Below, one piece after another: positions 57,555-64,000 of a stretch of DNA of 64,000 nt. The notes below the pieces were generated by a model, which made no database searches, was not told the origin of the DNA, and saw only the letters and a program-made list of their open reading frames with translations. Origin of the DNA: Ectothiorhodospiraceae bacterium (GTDB taxonomy: Bacteria > Pseudomonadota > Gammaproteobacteria > Nitrococcales > Aquisalimonadaceae); NCBI GenBank assembly GCA_003565775.1, contig PXAT01000161.1, forward strand, positions 1 to 64,000, in the 5' to 3' direction. Every line of letters starts with the position of its first letter. Within the stretch, counting starts at the first letter, position 1. Made by a program: the position numbers and the translations under genes.

Positions 57555-58753
57555 TCGCCGACTGGCGATGGCCTTTGCTGGCGACCGGCGCCATCCTGGC
57601 GGCGGTGCTGCTCTGGCTGTCACTGGCCATTGCCGGCAATACCGGCTGGCGAACCGCAGGCCTGCTGGCGAGCGGAGTGATCATGGGCGCTCTGCCCTGG
57701 CGGTTTATTGCCCTGCGGCGAGGACGCGCCGAACGTCTGGAAGCGGTGCTGCGCGGTATCCGCGAAGGCGTCATCCTGTGCGACGAGCACGGCACCATCC
57801 TGTTCTGCAATCCGGCGGTCAAGCGCATCCTCGGGGACAACCGGCAGATCCGCCCCGGCGGCTCGCTGTACGGCGTCTGGACGCAGCGGCCCGTGGAACA
57901 GACGCTGCAGTTGCTGCGCCGACGTTGCCAGCGCAATCCGCGCGCAGACCGGCTCACGGAGTTCGTCTGTGCCACACGCGACGACGGCCTGCTGCTTCAC
58001 TGTCGCATGAGCCTGCTGCCCAGCGACTCCATCTGGTCGTCGTGTTTCCTGCTTTCGTTCGACGATATCGGCCGCCAGACCCACGCCCTGGGCCGCCGCG
58101 ATCGCAGTCTGCGCGAAGCGATAACCGCGCTCCGCGCGCCGCTGGCCAGCCTGCGGGCGGCAGCCGAAAATGTGGCGCTGGAGAAGGACCTGAGCGATGA
58201 CGATCGGCAACTGTTCGAGGCCATGATCGTCCGCGAGAGTCGTGAACTCAGCCGTCGTTTCGACTACATGGCAAGCGAAAGCGAAGTGGTGATCGCGGCG
58301 CCGTTCAGCATGGCCGACATCCATTCCAGCGACCTGCTCGCCAGTATCCGGCTGCGACGGGGACCGAGCCTGCCGCGCCTGATGGAACACGGCGAGCCCT
58401 GCTGGCTGCACGCCGAAACCCATTCCCTGAGCCTGATTCTGGATCATCTGCTGAGCCGTCTGCGCCAGGAACACGGGGTACGCGCAGCGCTGCTGCAGGT
58501 GCGGCCCGGCGACCGCCGCGTCTATCTGGAATGCCTCTGGCGCGGACGCCCGATCGCCACCGCGGTGCTCGAGCACTGGCTGACAGAGCCGCTGTGCGGC
58601 ATCAGTGGCTCCACCAACACGCGTGACGTGCTGGAACGGCATGACAGTACCGCCTGGAGCCGACGCCACCCCAGCTATCGCGATGCCGCGCAATTGACCA
58701 TTCCCTTGCCGGCGGCAAGACACCAACGTGAAAGGCTGCTACAGGCGGGATGA
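57551..58753 (+). CDS. Membrane PAS-domain protein with degenerate histidine-kinase region (predicted pseudokinase)
   Basis: 400 aa; two N-terminal TMs, PAS (EAVLRGIREGVILCDEHGTILFCNPAVKRILG), H-box-like ITALRAPLASLRAAAENV without His, no recognizable N- or G-boxes. Confidence 0.7.
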   Translation: MIADWRWPLLATGAILAAVLLWLSLAIAGNTGWRTAGLLASGVIMGALPWRFIALRRGRAERLEAVLRGIREGVILCDEHGTILFCNPAVKRILGDNRQIRPGGSLYGVWTQRPVEQTLQLLRRRCQRNPRADRLTEFVCATRDDGLLLHCRMSLLPSDSIWSSCFLLSFDDIGRQTHALGRRDRSLREAITALRAPLASLRAAAENVALEKDLSDDDRQLFEAMIVRESRELSRRFDYMASESEVVIAAPFSMADIHSSDLLASIRLRRGPSLPRLMEHGEPCWLHAETHSLSLILDHLLSRLRQEHGVRAALLQVRPGDRRVYLECLWRGRPIATAVLEHWLTEPLCGISGSTNTRDVLERHDSTAWSRRHPSYRDAAQLTIPLPAARHQRERLLQAG

Positions 58754-58808
58754 CGGCAACGACCGGGACAACGACTATCCTGAGCAGAAACCGGATGCGG
58801 AGAGCGGT

Positions 58809-59036
58809 ATGAGTGAGCAGCCCGGCCGGATACGAGAACGACTGATCGTGCTGGTGCTGCTCGGCGCCATCGCCTTCAACTTTCCGATCCTGGCCCTGTT
58901 TGCAAGGGAGGGGCAGATCGCCGGGATCCCGTTGCTGGTGATCTACCTGTTCCTCGCCTGGGCCGTTTTCATCGTCGCCACCTGGTGGATCGTCGGGCGC
59001 CGACCGAGAGAACGGACAACGCGGGGCCAGCGCTGA
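58809..59036 (+). CDS. Small two-TM membrane protein directly upstream of the SLC5 kinase
   Basis: MSEQPGRIRERLIVLVLLGAIAFNFPILALFAREGQIAGIPLLVIYLFLAWAVFIVATWWIVGRRPRERTTRGQR; stop one nt before the next ATG. Confidence 0.8.
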   Translation: MSEQPGRIRERLIVLVLLGAIAFNFPILALFAREGQIAGIPLLVIYLFLAWAVFIVATWWIVGRRPRERTTRGQR

Positions 59037-59037
59037 C

Positions 59038-61797
59038 ATGCCGCCATGGATTTTCCTGCTCGCTCCGTTCCTGTATCTGGCGCTGTTGTTTGCCATCGCT
59101 TATATGGCAGACCGGCGCGCTTACACCGCCCGTTCGCTGGTCAACAACCCGTACGTCTACACCCTGAGTATCGCCGTCTACTGCACGGCCTGGACCTTTT
59201 ACGGCAGTGTCGGCCGCGCCGCCGAGGATGGCGTCAGCTTCCTCACCATCTACCTCGGGCCGACACTGATGGCAGGCCTCTGGTGGATCGTGTTGCGCAA
59301 GATGATTCGTATCAGCAAGGTACACCGGATCACGTCGATCGCCGACTTCATCGCGTCGCGATACGGCAAGAGCATGCTGCTGGGGGGCCTGGCGACCTTC
59401 ATTGCGGTGATCGGCATCATTCCCTACATCGCGCTGCAGCTTAAAGCGGTGTCTGCGAGCTTCGACGTGCTACTGAGCTTCCCGGACGCGGCGCCCCCCG
59501 GCGATGTCGGTATCCTGCAGGACAAGGCGCTCTGGGTCGCCGCTCTGCTGGCCTTGTTCAGCATTCTGTTCGGCACCCGCCACATCGACACCACGGAGCG
59601 GCTCGAAGGCATGGTGGTGGCGGTGGCCTTCGAGTCCGTGATCAAGCTGCTGGCGTTTCTCGCGGTCGGCGTGTTCGTCACTTTCATGCTGTTCAACGGT
59701 CCGGCCGACCTGTTCGGTCAGGCCTCGGCCGTGCCGGCAGTCGGCGAGTTGCTGTCCTTTTCCGGCCTGCCCGGCGGTTACGGCAACTGGATGGCACTGA
59801 CCCTGTTGTCGATGGCCGCGATCCTGTTTCTTCCGCGGCAGTTCCAGGTCACGGTGGTGGAGAATGTCAATGAAGACCACCTGCGCACAGCCGCCTGGCT
59901 GTTTCCCCTCTACCTGCTGCTGATCAACCTGTTCGTGCTGCCGATCGCGATAGCGGGGTTGCTGTATTTCGGTGACGGCCAGGTGGATCCGGACAACTTC
60001 GTGCTGGCCCTGCCACTGGCCGAGGGACGGGAGATGCTCGCTCTGTTCGTCTATCTCGGCGGGTTTTCGGCGGCGACGGGCATGGTCATCGTCGCCTCCA
60101 TCGCGCTGGCCATCATGGTCAGTAACGATCTGCTGATGCCGGGCATCCTGCGCCTGCGCAACCGGCAGTTGCTGCAACGGGTCAATTTGCAGCGACTGAT
60201 CATCAACCTGCGCCGGGTGGTGATCGTCGCCGTCCTGCTGCTGGGCTACATGTATTTCCGGCTGATTGCAGATGCGTATGCGCTGGTGAGCATCGGCCTG
60301 ATTTCGTTTGTCGCGGTGGCCCAGTTCGCGCCGCCGATCCTGATCGGCATGTACTGGAAGGGCGCCAGCCGACTGGGCGCCCTGCTCGGCCTGACTGCCG
60401 GTTTCCTGATCTGGGCGTACACCCTGATGCTGCCGTCGCTGGTGGAGCCTGGCTGGCTGCCGGCCAGCTTCACCGACAGTGGCATCCCTGGTGCCGAGTG
60501 GCTGCACCCTTATCAACTGTTCGGTCTGACCGGAATGAACCCGATCACGCACGCCCTGTTCTGGTCGTGGCTGTTCAATATCGGCCTGCTGGTGACGGTC
60601 TCGGTGTTCGGCCGACAGACCGCCATCGAACGGATTCAGGCGGCGCTGTTCGTGGACGCCTTTCTGCGCTCCGAGCGGGATGTGCGCTTCTGGCAGGGCA
60701 CCACCAGCGTCAGCGATCTCGAGACCCTGCTGGCACGTTTCGTCGGTCCGAGCCAGGCGGCCAGCACCATCCGTCACTACAGTCGCGACGGCCGCAAGCA
60801 GCTGCGAGGCAATGATCAGGTACCGGCGGATCTGCTGAATCAGGCTGAACGGCTGCTGGCCGGCACCATCGGTTCGTCCTCGGCGCGGGTGCTGGTGTCC
60901 TCCATCGTCAAGGGCGAAGCCTTGACCATGGAGGGTGTCATGGAACTGCTCGACGCCACCTCGCGGGCCATCGAATACAGCCACCGACTGGAGGAAAAAT
61001 CCCAGGAACTGGAGCAGGCCACCAGCGAACTGCGGGCGGCCAACGAGCGGCTGCAGGAACTGGACCGGTTGAAGGACGAGTTCGTCTCCATGGTCAGTCA
61101 CGAACTGCGGACGCCACTTACCTCGATACGCGCATTCGCCGAAATCCTGCAGGATGACGCCGATATATCACGGGAGCAGCAGGAGGAGTTTCTCAGCGTG
61201 ATCGTCGCCGAGAGCGAACGGCTGACGCGACTGATCAACCAGGTGCTGGACCTGTCCAAGATCGAGAGCGGCTGGGGCGAATGGCGCCTGCGGGACCTGG
61301 AACTGGGCGAGATCATCGAAGTGGCACGGCGGGCCACCTCACAACTGTTCAGTGACAGCAACGTCGGCTTGAAAATGCACGATCCCGGCATCCCCTGCAA
61401 CATCAAGGGCGATGCCGATCGCCTGATCCAGCTGGTCATCAATCTGCTGTCCAACGCCGTGAAATTTACCGACCCCGCGGCCGGCGACGTGGAGATTTCC
61501 TGGGACCGGACGGCTCGCGGCATCGAACTGCGGGTGCGGGATCGTGGCCCCGGCATCGCCCCGGAAGAACAGGAAAGGATCTTCGAGAAGTTCCACCAGA
61601 TCAGCGACCAGCAGGCCGGCAAGCCCAAGGGTAGCGGCCTTGGTCTGGCGATCTGTCGGCGCATTGCCGAGCTGCACTGGGGTCATGTGCGACTGGAGAG
61701 TCAGCCCGGCGAGGGTGCGACCTTCATCGTGCTGCTGCCCGAGGCCGGCGGTGACCATTGCGACGTACAGACGGATGGCCGGCGCAGCGAAAGCTGA
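59038..61797 (+). CDS. SLC5/SSS-domain hybrid sensor histidine kinase (CrbS/MxtR-like)
   Basis: 919 aa; N-terminal sodium:solute symporter domain; HisKA DEFVSMVSHELRTPLTSIRAFAEIL; NLLSNAVKF, RDRGPGIAPEEQERIFEKFHQ, GSGLGLAIC; next to acs. Confidence 0.9.
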   Translation: MPPWIFLLAPFLYLALLFAIAYMADRRAYTARSLVNNPYVYTLSIAVYCTAWTFYGSVGRAAEDGVSFLTIYLGPTLMAGLWWIVLRKMIRISKVHRITSIADFIASRYGKSMLLGGLATFIAVIGIIPYIALQLKAVSASFDVLLSFPDAAPPGDVGILQDKALWVAALLALFSILFGTRHIDTTERLEGMVVAVAFESVIKLLAFLAVGVFVTFMLFNGPADLFGQASAVPAVGELLSFSGLPGGYGNWMALTLLSMAAILFLPRQFQVTVVENVNEDHLRTAAWLFPLYLLLINLFVLPIAIAGLLYFGDGQVDPDNFVLALPLAEGREMLALFVYLGGFSAATGMVIVASIALAIMVSNDLLMPGILRLRNRQLLQRVNLQRLIINLRRVVIVAVLLLGYMYFRLIADAYALVSIGLISFVAVAQFAPPILIGMYWKGASRLGALLGLTAGFLIWAYTLMLPSLVEPGWLPASFTDSGIPGAEWLHPYQLFGLTGMNPITHALFWSWLFNIGLLVTVSVFGRQTAIERIQAALFVDAFLRSERDVRFWQGTTSVSDLETLLARFVGPSQAASTIRHYSRDGRKQLRGNDQVPADLLNQAERLLAGTIGSSSARVLVSSIVKGEALTMEGVMELLDATSRAIEYSHRLEEKSQELEQATSELRAANERLQELDRLKDEFVSMVSHELRTPLTSIRAFAEILQDDADISREQQEEFLSVIVAESERLTRLINQVLDLSKIESGWGEWRLRDLELGEIIEVARRATSQLFSDSNVGLKMHDPGIPCNIKGDADRLIQLVINLLSNAVKFTDPAAGDVEISWDRTARGIELRVRDRGPGIAPEEQERIFEKFHQISDQQAGKPKGSGLGLAICRRIAELHWGHVRLESQPGEGATFIVLLPEAGGDHCDVQTDGRRSES

Positions 61798-61805
61798 ACG
61801 TCGAC

Positions 61806-62492
61806 TCAGCGGCTCCCTAGCAGATCCGGTACCGGTTCCAGCGTCGTCAGTTCCACATCCGGGGGCTCGGGCAACCGCTCGCGGACCGCACCGCTGCGAT
61901 TGATCCAGGCAACCCGAAAGCCGAACGCGGCCGCACCGGCCACGTCCCAGGCGTTTGACGAATGAAACAGGATCTCCGCGGCAGACACGTCCAGTGCGTC
62001 CACTGCCAGTTGATAGACGCGCGGATCGGGCTTGTAGATGCCGAGTGCATCCACGGAAAGAATCCGGTCCAGACTGTCATCCAGACCGGCACTGCGGCTG
62101 GCATGCGTCAGGGTCTGCTCGGTGCCGTTGGACAGGATCGCGGTTTGCATGCCGCGCTGCTGCAGGGTTCGCAGCGCGGCCGGCGCCTCCGGATAGCACG
62201 TCAACTCCCGATAGGCCGCCAGCAAGTCGTCGGTGAGACCTTCCGGCTCCACGCCGAAGGCTTCCAGCGCATGCAACAATGCATCTTCGGTGATGTGGTC
62301 GAAATCGGCGTATCGCCCCATCAGGCTGCGCAACCAGGTGTATTCGAGCTGCTTCTGCCGCCAAAGCGCGCTCACCGCCGACGCCTGGCTCCCCAGCCGC
62401 TCCCGGTGCCGCGCCACCGCGGAATGGACATCAAACAGGGTGCCATAGGCGTCGAAGACGCAGGCGCGGATCGCAGGTGAGAAACGTGACAT
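61806..62492 (-). CDS. Haloacid dehalogenase, type II
   Basis: ACVFDAYGTLFDVHSAVARH, QKQLEYTWLRSLMGRYADF, AILSNGTEQTL, YKPDPRVYQLAVDAL, FHSSNAWDVAGAAAFGFRVAWINR. Confidence 0.93.
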   Translation of the reverse strand: MSRFSPAIRACVFDAYGTLFDVHSAVARHRERLGSQASAVSALWRQKQLEYTWLRSLMGRYADFDHITEDALLHALEAFGVEPEGLTDDLLAAYRELTCYPEAPAALRTLQQRGMQTAILSNGTEQTLTHASRSAGLDDSLDRILSVDALGIYKPDPRVYQLAVDALDVSAAEILFHSSNAWDVAGAAAFGFRVAWINRSGAVRERLPEPPDVELTTLEPVPDLLGSR

Positions 62493-62880
62493 GGGAGACA
62501 CTCCTTTGTGGTCCTGCCGTCCCGAACGATCATCAGAAGTCTGTTGCCTCAGGGCTCAAGCATGCCACCCCCGCCCCCGGACCGCGACACGGACACCGGC
62601 AGAGCTCGTGGCGGCCCGGCTGTCCTGTGCCATCAGTGCGGGGCCGATGCTGCCAGGCATGTCGACAGATGACATGCCGGAGACGGCCGGCGTCTGAATG
62701 CCGATTCGGAGCAACGCGCCGTGATGTGCCCGGACGAGGATCGGTGGCTCAATCCACGCGTCACCGATGTCCAGCACATGCTGATCGATCGCGGCGGCGA
62801 CGGGATCACCCGGACCATCTCTCCGCTGCGCCAGGGTTCCGATAAAACGTCCCGTTTCACAAGCGTGTATCGAGACCTCG

Positions 62881-64000
62881 TCAGGCCTGAAGCCTGAATA
62901 CGCGAAGTTGTTCCTGCATGCCAGTGGTTAGCTGACCCAGCTCTTCGGCATCGGCACGGGCCGCGTCGGTCCTGCCGTACATCTCCTGTGCGGCCGTATT
63001 GATGGCGTTCAGGCGCCGATCAATCTCCTGCGCCACCTGACTCTGTTCGGCTGCCGCGCCGGCGATATGCGCGGCATGCCGCTCCAGTTCTTCCACGACG
63101 CGGACAACGCCAGCCAGCGATTCGTCAGCCCTGCGCATCTCTCCGGCACTCTCGGCCGTCTCTGCGACACCGTCGCGCATGGTTGAAGCGGCCTGCCGAG
63201 TCTGCTCCCGCAGTTCGGAAATCATGGTCTCGATCTCTTCGGTAGACTCGTGAGTCTGACGTGCCAACTGCCGAACCTCGCCGGCTACGATGGCGAACCC
63301 CCGTCCCTGCTCACCCGCCCGGGCCGCCTCTATCGCGGCATTGAGTGCCAGCAGATTCGTTCGTTCTGCCACGTTTCCAATCACTTCCAGAACCCGTCCG
63401 ATACCCTCACCCTGAGCCTCAAGGCGCAGGATTTGATCACTACTCCCCTCCAGTTTGCGCTCCAGGCTCTGAATCAGCCCGCTGGACCGCGACACCATGC
63501 CCTGCACCTGACGCAAACGGTCCAGCCCTTCACCGGTGGCCGTGGACATTTCCACGGCGTAACCGGCGACCTCACCCACCGACGTGCTCATCTCGGTCAC
63601 CGCCGTTGCCAGACCGCCGATATCATCCGACTGCTGCTGCGCGCTGCCCGCAACCTCGCCGGATGCGACGCTCAGTCGCCCGCCCAGTGCCGCGAGACTC
63701 CGGAATGTGCCGAGAGTCTTTTCGAGAGAGGACTGCACGGTATCCAGCGCCCCGCTCAGCAGGCCCGTGAGCGGGCTTTCGCCACGGCGGGGGCGTGACA
63801 GAAAGTCCACTTCATGACCATCGGCTACCAGCGACCTGGCGATCTCCTCGAGTTCCCCGGCCTGCAGAGCCTCCCGCCGCATGGTGGTCGCGAGGTACAC
63901 CAGAATTGCCGCCTCGAAGACGACGAAAGCCGCGTGAATCAATACCACCGTCATACCGGTATGACCGCGATCCAGCAGAAACACGCCGGTCCCCGCCATC
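62881..64000 (-). CDS. Methyl-accepting chemotaxis protein (partial, runs off right edge)
   Basis: C-terminal signalling hairpin [50 protein letters not shown]. Confidence 0.93.
   Translation of the reverse strand, partial: MAGTGVFLLDRGHTGMTVVLIHAAFVVFEAAILVYLATTMRREALQAGELEEIARSLVADGHEVDFLSRPRRGESPLTGLLSGALDTVQSSLEKTLGTFRSLAALGGRLSVASGEVAGSAQQQSDDIGGLATAVTEMSTSVGEVAGYAVEMSTATGEGLDRLRQVQGMVSRSSGLIQSLERKLEGSSDQILRLEAQGEGIGRVLEVIGNVAERTNLLALNAAIEAARAGEQGRGFAIVAGEVRQLARQTHESTEEIETMISELREQTRQAASTMRDGVAETAESAGEMRRADESLAGVVRVVEELERHAAHIAGAAAEQSQVAQEIDRRLNAINTAAQEMYGRTDAARADAEELGQLTTGMQEQLRVFRLQA

Noticed and set aside
59470-61101. 543-aa minus-strand ORF antisense to the second SLC5 kinase
   Set aside because: Gln/His/Arg-rich shadow ORF without family features.

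Overview
This 64 kb, GC-rich window is a densely packed stretch of gammaproteobacterial chromosome. Gene order resembles the Pseudomonas gyrA-serC-pheA-hisC-tyrA-aroA-cmk-rpsA-ihfB region and the gluQ-cbrA-cbrB region; family-level placement (Chromatiales/Ectothiorhodospiraceae-like) is only a guess. Most of the window is housekeeping: opgGH, uvrB, an aromatic/serine supra-operon, gyrA, methylthioadenosine salvage, ubiG-mupP-rmuC, scpAB-rluB-trpS, ligA-zipA-smc, gluQ, acs, plus one tRNA-Asn. I see no prophage, CRISPR array, rRNA or intact transposase. The most interesting region is 50-62 kb, where two SLC5-type (sodium:solute symporter) sensor kinase modules bracket acetyl-CoA synthetase. The second module carries a receiver-only protein and a PAS protein that looks like a histidine kinase lacking the phospho-acceptor His and the ATP-binding boxes. 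Other leads are a standalone Ycf46-like N-terminal domain, an NDUFAF6-like squalene/phytoene-synthase-fold protein, a ~210 bp terminal-inverted-repeat element with a related solo end overlapping the pyrF stop codon, a 22-codon sORF with a strong Shine-Dalgarno, a perfect 9-bp dyad, and a tandem 11-bp repeat plus hairpin in the acs leader. All calls are from reading the sequence and ORF translations; no searches were run.
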